Shown here: piece after piece, positions 8,517 through 16,657 of the stretch
Layout: every line of letters begins with the position of its first letter
Numbering within the stretch: the first letter of the stretch is position 1
Assembly (NCBI GenBank): GCA_944382875.1
Contig: CALWNQ010000008.1
Location: 56,943 to 120,942, forward strand
Direction of reading: 5' to 3'
Source: an uncultured Clostridia bacterium
GTDB lineage: Bacteria; Bacillota; Clostridia; Oscillospirales; Ruminococcaceae
DNA length: 64,000 bases
The notes under the pieces: model-generated
The model's database searches: none
The model's input: the letters and a program-made list of their open reading frames with translations, nothing else
What the model was told of the DNA's origin: nothing
Translations under genes and position numbers: made by a program

Positions 8517-10433
8517 TCACTCTTTTGGGAGCCGAAGCGCATATTCCTGCCGGAGCTGGAACAGGGCGCGTGTTTCGGTACGGCGCAGTTCGCTGAATTC
8601 GGCGCAGTCCTTTGTCCGGCTGTCCAGTGCAACCGGCACACCACAGAGCGACAGGTGGTACTTGGCGCTGACCGGGTACATTTGCAGCTCGGCGTAGGAG
8701 CAGACCGTAAGGAAATTTTGTAATTCCTCCGCGAGCTGGCGATTTTGCTGCCACCGATGGACCAGCCGGGCGTAAAGCTCGGGGTGAAAATTTGCCATTA
8801 CGCCGCAGAATCCGGCCGCACCCAGCCGCAGCGATTCAAGAAGGGTAGCGCTGTTGGCGTTGAATAGGCGGATGCCGCTGCCGCGGATGGCTTTGAGCTT
8901 CTCTTGGATCTGTTGAATGTCGCAGCAGGTGTCCTTGATAAAGGAGAACCGCCCAGTTTGGGCGCACCAGCGCAGAAGCTCTGGCGTGAGCAGTCGTTTG
9001 TAGGGGTAGGGGCATTCGTAGATGCCAAAGGTGCAGTCCGGGATGGCGTCAAGGATTTTCTGCGCGTTCGCTTTCCAGACTTCGTCGCTTTCGTCCGGCC
9101 CGGCAAGCCGGTTGCTGACCAGCACCACCGCGTCTGCTCCGGAATCCCGCGCGTCTTTCAGCTCGGCAATCTGATCCTCAATCCGGTCGGAGATGTGGCC
9201 GGATACCACCACCGGAACGCGCCCTGCGGTCTTTTCCACAACAAAGCGCCCCAGTTCTCGCCGTTCTTCCGCCGAAAGGAAGAACATCTCACTCGACTGG
9301 CAGACGGCGAACAGTCCGTCCACCCCGTTTTGGATATACCAGTCGATCAGCTTTTCGGTTGCGAGATAGTCGATTTCCCGCCCGCCGGGTTTGAACGGAG
9401 TGACCATCGTCACCCAGACGCCGTATTGGAGCGGGTCGGGCTTGCGGCGCTCCGGCAGCCGGATCTGCCAGAAAGCCACCGTTTTCCGCTTCCAGGTATA
9501 GGTGAGGTAGAGGTCGCAGCCCCGCGCGACGATGGCGGGGTAGGAGAATTCGGCGCGTTCTTCGTTCCGCTTGGCCGGAACACAGTCGAGGATTTCCGGT
9601 TCCGAAAAGGTGCCGCCGTTATCCTCCGAAAGAAGCAGGGCGATGGGGGAACGGGGGCCCCAGTTTTCTCCCACTGGGTTGCAGACCAGCACAATGCGGC
9701 CGTCCTCCAGCCGGACCAGGTCGATGCCGCTGTTATTGTTCGGAATGGAAGTCAGCCGGGCGGGCGACCAGTTTTTACCGCCGTCTTCTGAACTGCTTTG
9801 GAGAATCCGTCCTTCGGCACTCCGAAGCAGCATGTGGACTGTACCGGCATCGTCCTGCCAAAGGCTGGGCTGAATCACGCCGATCCCACCAAAGCTCTGC
9901 CGGTCAAACGGAACCGGGCTGCTTTTTTCCCAGCGGGAAAGGTCGGCGGACCGGTCGGTAAAGGCGGTCCAGCTTTCCCGGGTTTCCACCGAAGCGGGCG
10001 CCAGCACGGTGCCGTCCCGGAGCAGGATGGGCTTGTTTTTCACCGGGCCGCGGCCGCCGGTGTCGCCGGGCACCAGCTCTTCCGGCTCCGACCAGCTTCT
10101 GCCGCCGTCCCGGGAGCGGAGGAAAAAGGTTTTCCATTCCGGGATTTCGTGTCCTTCTTTATAAAAAAGAAAGAGCTCTTCTTTTAAATAGAACAAAACC
10201 GGATTCCAGCAGGGAACGCCTTCGCTGCCGGCAATTTTCCGCGGGTCGGTCCAGCAGCCGTTTTCCCGCCGGGCAAACCAGATGGCGGTATCCGGTGCTT
10301 TTTCCCGGCTCCCGCCGAACCAGGCACAGACAACAGTCCCATCCGGCAGCACTTCAACGGTGGAGGCGTGGCACTGGGCAAAAAAGCGGTTTGGCGCGAA
10401 AATATGCTCATGGCAGATTACCTGATATTCCAC
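8517..10433 (-). CDS. Sialidase-like (BNR/Asp-box) domain fused to an N-acetylneuraminate lyase-like (DHDPS family) domain
   Basis: Protein of 638 residues made of two enzymes. Residues 1 to about 330 form a beta-propeller sialidase-like domain with three Asp boxes (SRDGGRSW, SEDGGKNW, SEDNGGTF). Residues about 337-638 form a DHDPS/NAL TIM barrel starting YGVWVTMVTPF, with IYECPYPY at the catalytic tyrosine region and FIKDT at the Schiff-base lysine. Together they could free sialic acid and split it into N-acetylmannosamine and pyruvate. There is no signal peptide, so it acts inside the cell. The GTG at 10433 follows GAGGTGA; upstream codons lack a ribosome site. The reading frame is continuous through the junction near 9425. 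The domain families are clear, the substrate is inferred. Confidence 0.8.
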   Translation of the reverse strand: MEYQVICHEHIFAPNRFFAQCHASTVEVLPDGTVVCAWFGGSREKAPDTAIWFARRENGCWTDPRKIAGSEGVPCWNPVLFYLKEELFLFYKEGHEIPEWKTFFLRSRDGGRSWSEPEELVPGDTGGRGPVKNKPILLRDGTVLAPASVETRESWTAFTDRSADLSRWEKSSPVPFDRQSFGGIGVIQPSLWQDDAGTVHMLLRSAEGRILQSSSEDGGKNWSPARLTSIPNNNSGIDLVRLEDGRIVLVCNPVGENWGPRSPIALLLSEDNGGTFSEPEILDCVPAKRNEERAEFSYPAIVARGCDLYLTYTWKRKTVAFWQIRLPERRKPDPLQYGVWVTMVTPFKPGGREIDYLATEKLIDWYIQNGVDGLFAVCQSSEMFFLSAEERRELGRFVVEKTAGRVPVVVSGHISDRIEDQIAELKDARDSGADAVVLVSNRLAGPDESDEVWKANAQKILDAIPDCTFGIYECPYPYKRLLTPELLRWCAQTGRFSFIKDTCCDIQQIQEKLKAIRGSGIRLFNANSATLLESLRLGAAGFCGVMANFHPELYARLVHRWQQNRQLAEELQNFLTVCSYAELQMYPVSAKYHLSLCGVPVALDSRTKDCAEFSELRRTETRALFQLRQEYALRLPKE

Positions 10434-10478
10434 AAAAATCACCTCATTCAATTTGAAAACTTGTACGCTTTTGCTTTT

Positions 10479-10507
10479 ATTATAAGGGAGATTATCGGGA
10501 AAAACAA
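10479..10507 (-). promoter_or_regulatory. Promoter of the sialidase-lyase fusion gene
   Basis: TATAAT (10479-10484 on the minus strand) and TTGTTT (10502-10507), 17-base spacer. Confidence 0.6.
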
Positions 10508-10534
10508 CCATTTTCCAATATTTTTTCCAGGCGG

Positions 10535-10563
10535 TTGTAGCAGTGGGGAAAATGTGGTAAAAT
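10535..10563 (+). promoter_or_regulatory. Promoter of the first ABC exporter operon
   Basis: TTGTAG (10535-10540) and TAAAAT (10558-10563), 17-base spacer. Confidence 0.6.
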
Positions 10564-10602
10564 AGGAAAGAAACAGCAAATCAGAAAGGAAGATTATCGT
10601 TT

Positions 10603-12336
10603 ATGTGGAAGCTCAAACGCTTTTTAAGGCCGTTTAAAAAGCATGTGATTCTTGGGCCGCTTTTTAAATGGACCGAAGCGGTTCTGGAACTGCTGGTGCC
10701 AACCGTGATGGCTGGCATCATTGACAACGGTGTTGCTCAGCGGGACAGCGGCTATATCCTGCGGACCGGCGGGCTTTTGCTGCTCATCGCGGCGGTCAGC
10801 CTCGGCTGCGCCCTCATCTGCCAGTATTACGCCTCAATTGCCTCTCAGGGTGTGGGAACCAACCTCCGACAGGAGATGTTTGGAAAGATCAATTCTTTTT
10901 CCCATGCGGAGCTCGACCGTTTCGGCACCCATTCGCTGATTACCCGGATCACTAACGACGTCAATCAGCTCCAGCTTGCGGTGGCTATGCTTATTCGGCT
11001 GGTGGTGCGCGCGCCATTTCTGGCTATCGGTGCGGTGGTGATGTCCTTTCTGATTGACGTGCAGCTTTCGCTGATTTTTGTCGTCGCATTTCCGCTCATT
11101 GTGCTGGTTCTCTACCTGGTGATGAGCCGTTCGGTGCCTTTTTTCCAGGGGATGCAGAAAAAGCTGGATAAAATCTCGCTGATTACCCGCGAAAATCTGG
11201 AAGGTGCCCGCGTGATCCGCGCCTTCTCCAAGCAAAAGTCCGAGATGAAGCGGTTTACCGATGCAAGCGACGACCTTGCCGATACCGCTGTCCGGGTGGG
11301 ACGGCTTTCGGCGCTGCTCAATCCGCTCACCATGCTGATTGTTAATGGCGCGATTGTGGCGATTCTGTGGTTTGGCGGTTTTCAGGTGGATACCGGCCGG
11401 CTGACGCAGGGTGAAGTGGTGGCGTTGGTCAACTATATGAACCAGATCATGCTGGCGCTGACCGTTGTGGCCAATCTGGTGGTGATCTTTACCAAAGCGT
11501 CCGCTTCAGCTGCCCGTGTGAATGAGGTACTCGAAACTGAAACCACCGTTACCGAAACAGCAAAGCAGGAGGTCGCTCCTCAGGTTGACGCGCCGGTTCT
11601 CTCCTTTGAAAATGTGAGCTTTACCTATCCCGGCGCTTCGGAACCCTCCCTTTCGGGGATTACGCTGACCTTGAACCGCGGCGAAACGCTCGGTGTCATT
11701 GGTGGTACCGGCTCCGGTAAATCGACCTTTGCCAACCTGATTCCTCGGTTTTACGATGTCAGTGACGGCAATGTAAAAATCTGCGGCGAGGACGTCCGCA
11801 ATTACCCCTTTGCCCAGCTCCGGCAGATCGTTTCGATGGTGCCGCAGAAAGCCGCCCTTGTTTCGGGGACGGTAGCCGAAAATCTCCGCTGGCGGGATGA
11901 ACAGGCTTCAGACGAAGAACTCTGGCAGGCGCTCAGAACGGCGCAGGCTTCCGATTTTGTGGAGAAGCTTCCCCGCAGGCTGGATTCGGTCGTGGAGCAG
12001 GGCGGCCGTAACTTCTCCGGCGGACAGCGGCAGCGGCTGACCATCGCGCGCGCCCTGGTGAGTCGTCCCGAGCTGCTCATTCTGGACGACTCGTCGAGCG
12101 CCCTTGACTTTGCCACCGACGCGGCGCTCCGGAAAGCGCTTGCAGAAGAAACCGCCGGTATGACCGTTGTGATGATCTCCCAACGCGCCGGTACGGTGCG
12201 CCGGGCGGACAAGATCCTGGTGCTCGACAACGGCGAAATGGCCGGGCTTGGCACCCACGAGGAGCTTCTCGAAAACTGCCCGGTCTATCGGGAAATCTGT
12301 CTGTCCCAGCTGAGTGCGGAGGAGGTGCTGAAATGA
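10603..12336 (+). CDS. ABC exporter half-transporter (heterodimer subunit, degenerate site)
   Basis: Protein of 577 residues: six membrane helices in the first 310 residues, then an ATPase domain with Walker A (GGTGSGKST), signature SGGQRQR and Walker B LLILDDSSSALD. The residue after Walker B is Asp where catalytically active sites carry Glu. That is typical of the non-catalytic partner in BmrCD/TM287-288-like heterodimers. The next gene overlaps by four bases and carries the intact Glu. Drug, lipid or peptide export is likely; no substrate clue is visible. Confidence 0.9.
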   Translation: MWKLKRFLRPFKKHVILGPLFKWTEAVLELLVPTVMAGIIDNGVAQRDSGYILRTGGLLLLIAAVSLGCALICQYYASIASQGVGTNLRQEMFGKINSFSHAELDRFGTHSLITRITNDVNQLQLAVAMLIRLVVRAPFLAIGAVVMSFLIDVQLSLIFVVAFPLIVLVLYLVMSRSVPFFQGMQKKLDKISLITRENLEGARVIRAFSKQKSEMKRFTDASDDLADTAVRVGRLSALLNPLTMLIVNGAIVAILWFGGFQVDTGRLTQGEVVALVNYMNQIMLALTVVANLVVIFTKASASAARVNEVLETETTVTETAKQEVAPQVDAPVLSFENVSFTYPGASEPSLSGITLTLNRGETLGVIGGTGSGKSTFANLIPRFYDVSDGNVKICGEDVRNYPFAQLRQIVSMVPQKAALVSGTVAENLRWRDEQASDEELWQALRTAQASDFVEKLPRRLDSVVEQGGRNFSGGQRQRLTIARALVSRPELLILDDSSSALDFATDAALRKALAEETAGMTVVMISQRAGTVRRADKILVLDNGEMAGLGTHEELLENCPVYREICLSQLSAEEVLK

Positions 12337-14090
12337 GCGGGAAAAAGTTTGATAAACAGGTTGTCCGCCGCCTTCTGCGCTACACCCGCCCGTATGCCGG
12401 GTATCTGATTCTGGCCATGCTGTCGGCGCTGATCGGCGTGGCGCTCAGTTTGTGGGTTCCGGTGCTGATCGGCGACGCGGTGGACTGCATTATTGAGGCC
12501 GGAAAAGTCGAGTTTGCGCCGCTCTTGCAGGTTCTGATCAAAATCGGCGTGGTCACTGCCCTTTCGGCGCTCTTTCAGTGGCTGATGGCCTATTTTACCA
12601 ACATTATCACCTACCGGACCGTTATGGACCTGCGCAACCAGCTTTTCCGCAAGCTGCACAGCGTCCCGCTCAAATATATCGACGGGACTTCGCATGGCGA
12701 CATCATCAGCCGGGTGGTCAACGACATCGACCAGGTTTCGGACGGCCTGCTGCAGGGCTTTACCCAGCTGTTCACCGGCATTGTCACCATTGTGGGGACG
12801 CTGGTCTTCATGCTTGCCGCCAATGTCTGGGTGGCGCTGCTCGTCTTTGTCCTCACCCCGCTTTCGCTTTTTGTGGCGTCCTTTATTGCCAAAAACACCT
12901 ACCGCCATTTCCGGGGGCAGACCGCCATCCAGGGCCGCCTTTCCGGTTATGTGGAGGAGATGGTCTCCAACCAGAAGCTGGTCAAGGGCTTTGGGTTTGA
13001 AAGGCGTTCGATGGAAAAATTCGGGCAGATCAATGCCGAACTTTACACCGAGGGACAGAAAGCGCAGTTCTTTTCTTCGCTTTCCAACCCCTGCACCCGT
13101 TTTGTCAACGCGATCGTCTATGCCGCTGTCGGCATCGCCGGTGCGTTCAGCACGCTGGCAGGATTTATGACAGTCGGCCAGATTTCGATGTTTCTGAGCT
13201 ATGCGAACCAGTACACCAAGCCTTTTAACGAGGTCACCGGAATTATTACCCAGCTGCAGACCGCCTTTGCTTCGGCACAGCGTGTTTTTGCGGTGATGGA
13301 TGAGCCTGCGGAAGAACCGGATCCTGCTGATGCGGTGGAAAAGACAAGCTGCGAGGGTGCGGTGGAAATTTCCCATGTGGATTTCAGCTACGATCCCACC
13401 CGTCCGCTGATTCAGGATATGAATCTCTCGGTGAAACCGGGCAGCCGGATTGCCATTGTCGGCCCGACCGGCTGCGGCAAAACCACCCTGATCAACCTGC
13501 TGATGCGGTTTTATGAGGTCAATTCCGGCAGTATTTCGGTGGATGGAACGCCGGTACGCCGGATGACCCGCGGAGGCTTACGCGCCCTTTACGGCATGGT
13601 TTTGCAGGAGTCGTGGCTCTATTCGGCCAGTGTGCGGGACAACATCGCCTACGGCAAACCGGACGCTTCGCTCGATGAGGTGATCGCCGCCGCCAAATCC
13701 GCCCACGCCGATTCCTTTATCCGGCGGCTGCCCGACGGCTACAATACCATCATCGCCGAGGACGGCGGCAACCTTTCCCAGGGGCAGCGGCAGCTCCTCT
13801 GCATTGCGCGGGTGATGCTTGCCGATCCGCCCATGCTCATTCTCGATGAGGCAACTTCCAACATCGACACCCGTACCGAAATTCTGGTACAGCGCGCTTT
13901 TGAAAAGATGATGGAAGGCCGCACCAGTTTTATCGTCGCCCACCGCCTTTCCACCATCCGGGAAGCGGATGTCATCCTGGTTATGGATCAGGGGCACATC
14001 GTCGAGCAGGGCACCCACGAAGCGCTGCTTGCAAAAGGCGGCTTCTATGCCCGGCTCTACAACAGCCAGTTCGCGCGCGCCGACGATTGA
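12333..14090 (+). CDS. ABC exporter half-transporter (heterodimer subunit, catalytic)
   Basis: Protein of 585 residues with an N-terminal six-helix exporter domain and a C-terminal ATPase: Walker A GPTGCGKTT, signature LSQGQRQ (Gln for the usual Gly), Walker B MLILDEATSNID with the catalytic Glu. Its ATG overlaps the stop of the preceding subunit (ATGA), so translation is coupled. With its partner it forms a type IV heterodimeric exporter. A strong terminator follows. Confidence 0.9.
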   Translation: MSGKKFDKQVVRRLLRYTRPYAGYLILAMLSALIGVALSLWVPVLIGDAVDCIIEAGKVEFAPLLQVLIKIGVVTALSALFQWLMAYFTNIITYRTVMDLRNQLFRKLHSVPLKYIDGTSHGDIISRVVNDIDQVSDGLLQGFTQLFTGIVTIVGTLVFMLAANVWVALLVFVLTPLSLFVASFIAKNTYRHFRGQTAIQGRLSGYVEEMVSNQKLVKGFGFERRSMEKFGQINAELYTEGQKAQFFSSLSNPCTRFVNAIVYAAVGIAGAFSTLAGFMTVGQISMFLSYANQYTKPFNEVTGIITQLQTAFASAQRVFAVMDEPAEEPDPADAVEKTSCEGAVEISHVDFSYDPTRPLIQDMNLSVKPGSRIAIVGPTGCGKTTLINLLMRFYEVNSGSISVDGTPVRRMTRGGLRALYGMVLQESWLYSASVRDNIAYGKPDASLDEVIAAAKSAHADSFIRRLPDGYNTIIAEDGGNLSQGQRQLLCIARVMLADPPMLILDEATSNIDTRTEILVQRAFEKMMEGRTSFIVAHRLSTIREADVILVMDQGHIVEQGTHEALLAKGGFYARLYNSQFARADD

Positions 14091-14106
14091 TTGCAACATC
14101 TCCGAA

Positions 14107-14134
14107 CCCCCGCCATATACCGGCGGGGGTTTTT
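14107..14134 (+). terminator. Terminator of the first ABC exporter operon
   Basis: CCCCCGCC/GGCGGGGG stem with a seven-base loop and a T run. Confidence 0.9.
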
Positions 14135-14307
14135 GTGTTTTCTACGATATTGACAAAAGAAATGAAAGAAAACAGCGCTACAGCGGATTTGTGTTTGAAC
14201 GAATAAAAGTGGAACTGATTTAGAAAAAATGTCGAAAAAAGTCTGCAAAATTGGCAGGTAATTTTTGTCAAAACGGAAAAATTGTTGGGTTGCTAAGTAA
14301 AATATAA

Positions 14308-14345
14308 CAAGGTACCTTGAAATATTTTTTGAAACGTGGTAAACT
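14308..14345 (+). promoter_or_regulatory. marR-ABC operon promoter with overlapping 12 bp palindrome
   Basis: CAAGGTACCTTG (14308-14319) is a perfect palindrome overlapping the -35 box TTGAAA (14317-14322). After a 17-base spacer comes TAAACT (14340-14345). The position fits an autorepressing MarR dimer. Confidence 0.7.
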
Positions 14346-14378
14346 TTTTGATGTAATTTTGGGGAAAGGTGGGACAAT

Positions 14379-14885
14379 GTGGAAGAGTGTGCGAATTTGC
14401 CGCCCGAACACAATCTGATTCGGCTGCTGCGGTTCTGCGGGCATTTTCTGTATTACCGGATTGGCGGAAAAACCGGCCGCGGCAGAATTTTGAACGTCCT
14501 GAAAGATCATCAGGAGCTTTTGCAGCGGGAGTTGCAGGAGATTCTGGGGGTTCAGTCCGGCTCTATGAGCGAAATTGTGATTAAGATGGAAGCGGAAGAT
14601 CTGGTAGAAAAAGCGAAGAGCACAAAGGACGGCAGACAGCTTGTCCTGCGGCTGACGCAGAAAGGACAGGAAGAGGCGGCCCGGTATCGTACGGAATTTG
14701 AGCGGCGGGTATCCCAGATGACCGCATGCCTTTCTCCGGAGGAGCTTGCAGAGCTCATTCGGCTGCTTGAACGGCTTCAGCTTCACTGGGAGGATCTGGA
14801 AGAACAATGGGAAATTCCTGCGCTTCCCGAAAAAATGAAAATACGGGCGGAGCAGGTCAGCCACGAGGAGTTTAAAAACTCTTGA
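14379..14885 (+). CDS. MarR-family transcriptional regulator
   Basis: Protein of 168 residues with a winged-helix core (LLQRELQEILGVQSGSMSEIVIKME recognition region, then a wing LVEKAKSTKDGRQLVLRLT). The start is the GTG at 14379, preceded by AAAGGTGGG. It opens a three-gene unit with two ABC exporter subunits, the classic arrangement for a drug-responsive repressor of its own efflux operon. The promoter carries a matching palindrome. The 95-286 bases before it hold only that promoter region. Confidence 0.88.
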   Translation: MEECANLPPEHNLIRLLRFCGHFLYYRIGGKTGRGRILNVLKDHQELLQRELQEILGVQSGSMSEIVIKMEAEDLVEKAKSTKDGRQLVLRLTQKGQEEAARYRTEFERRVSQMTACLSPEELAELIRLLERLQLHWEDLEEQWEIPALPEKMKIRAEQVSHEEFKNS

Positions 14886-14911
14886 TTTTACAGAAAGGAT
14901 GATTGGAAAAT

Positions 14912-16657
14912 ATGATTAAAGAAATTGCAAAAAGTATCCGGGAATACAAACGGGTATCCATCCTTACCCCGATTTTCGTCAGCCTGGAAGTGGTAATGGA
15001 ATGTATCATCCCGTTTATTATTGCCGAACTTGTGAATCAGATTAAAGCTGGCTGTGAGATGAGCGTCATCCTGCAATACGGCGGCGTGCTGGTACTGATG
15101 GCAATGCTGTCGCTTCTGTTTGGCGTTTTGGCCGGTATTACCTGTGCAACTGCCTCCTGCGGGATTGCGCGGAATCTCCGGCATGATATGTTCCACAGCA
15201 TTCAGTCGTTTTCGTTCGAGAATATCGATCGTTTTCTGGTTTCCTCGCTGGTAACCCGTATGACGACCGACATTACCAACGTACAAAACGCTTATATGAT
15301 GATTATCCGGATTGCGATCCGCGCTCCTTTGATGCTTATTTTTGCGTTTATTATGGCATTCGTGATGGGTGGCCGGATGGCGTGGATCTTCCTGTTCGTT
15401 TTGCCGGTGCTGGGACTGGGGCTTTCGTTGGTAATCCGCAAAACCATTCCGCTGTTCAAAAAGGTCTTTAAAAAATACGATAACCTGAACAGCTCCATCC
15501 AGGAAAATATCAAGGGAATCCGGGTGGTCAAGTCCTTTGTTCGGGAAGATTATGAGCAGAAGAAGTTCAATGCGGCGGCGGAGGATGTCTGTAATGACTT
15601 TACCAAGGCAGAACGGATTCTGGCGCTGAACGGCCCGATGATGCAGTTCTGCGTTTATACAGTTATGGCATTTGTCTTGTCGTTCGGCTCGTATACTATC
15701 ATTACTTCACGGGGCTTAAACCTGGATGTTGGACAGCTTTCCGCGCTGGTTACATACAGCTTTATGATGCTGAGCAGCCTGATGATGGTATCTATGGTAT
15801 TTGTCATGATTACCATGGCGGGTGAATCTGCCAAACGTATTTCCGAAGTTTTGCAGGAAAAAAGCACTCTGGTCAGCCCGGACAACGCCATTACAGAAGT
15901 GCCGGACGGCTCCATTTCCTTTGACAATGTCAGCTTCAAATATTCGGCCAAGGCAGAACGGATGGCTCTTTCCAACATCAATCTTCAGATTCGATCCGGA
16001 GAAACCATTGGTATCATCGGCGGCACCGGTTCGTCCAAATCTTCGCTGATTCAGCTCATTCCCCGTATGTACGACGCGACAGAAGGTACTGTTGAAGTTG
16101 GCGGTATCGATGTGCGCAAATACGATCTGGAAACTCTCCGCAACGCGGTGGCGGTTGTGCTGCAGAAAAACGTTCTGTTCTCCGGCACCATTAAGGAGAA
16201 CCTTCGCTGGGGAAATCCGGACGCGACTGACGAAGAGATGAAGGAGGCCTGCAAGCTCGCCTGTGCCGATGAGTTTATCTCTCTGTTCCCGGATGGCTAC
16301 GACACCTATATCGAACAGGGCGGCGCCAACGTTTCGGGCGGCCAGAAGCAGCGGCTCTGCATTGCGCGTGCGCTGCTGAAAAAGCCGAAAATCCTGATTC
16401 TGGATGACTCAACCAGTGCGGTTGACACCAAAACGGATGCCAGCATCCGCAAGGCGATGCGGACCTATATTCCGGAAACGACCAAGATTATTATCGCACA
16501 GCGGATTGCTTCGGTGGAAGATGCCGACCGTATCATCGTTATGGATGGCGGCGCCATCAATGCGATTGGCACTCATGCCGAGCTCCTTGCCAAAAATGAA
16601 ATTTACCGTGAAATTTACACATCTCAGAATAAGGTAGGTGATTCAGTTGAACAGTAA
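14912..16657 (+). CDS. ABC exporter half-transporter (heterodimer subunit, degenerate site)
   Basis: Protein of about 581 residues, six-helix membrane domain then ATPase. Walker A reads GGTGSSKSS with Ser replacing the usual Gly. The signature is SGGQKQR, and Walker B ends LILDDSTSAVD with Asp in place of the catalytic Glu. It therefore looks like the degenerate partner of the next gene. The start is uncertain: an in-frame TTG at 14903 lies too near the AAAGGA ribosome site, and the ATG at 14912 lies rather far. I prefer the ATG. Confidence 0.88.
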   Translation: MIKEIAKSIREYKRVSILTPIFVSLEVVMECIIPFIIAELVNQIKAGCEMSVILQYGGVLVLMAMLSLLFGVLAGITCATASCGIARNLRHDMFHSIQSFSFENIDRFLVSSLVTRMTTDITNVQNAYMMIIRIAIRAPLMLIFAFIMAFVMGGRMAWIFLFVLPVLGLGLSLVIRKTIPLFKKVFKKYDNLNSSIQENIKGIRVVKSFVREDYEQKKFNAAAEDVCNDFTKAERILALNGPMMQFCVYTVMAFVLSFGSYTIITSRGLNLDVGQLSALVTYSFMMLSSLMMVSMVFVMITMAGESAKRISEVLQEKSTLVSPDNAITEVPDGSISFDNVSFKYSAKAERMALSNINLQIRSGETIGIIGGTGSSKSSLIQLIPRMYDATEGTVEVGGIDVRKYDLETLRNAVAVVLQKNVLFSGTIKENLRWGNPDATDEEMKEACKLACADEFISLFPDGYDTYIEQGGANVSGGQKQRLCIARALLKKPKILILDDSTSAVDTKTDASIRKAMRTYIPETTKIIIAQRIASVEDADRIIVMDGGAINAIGTHAELLAKNEIYREIYTSQNKVGDSVEQ

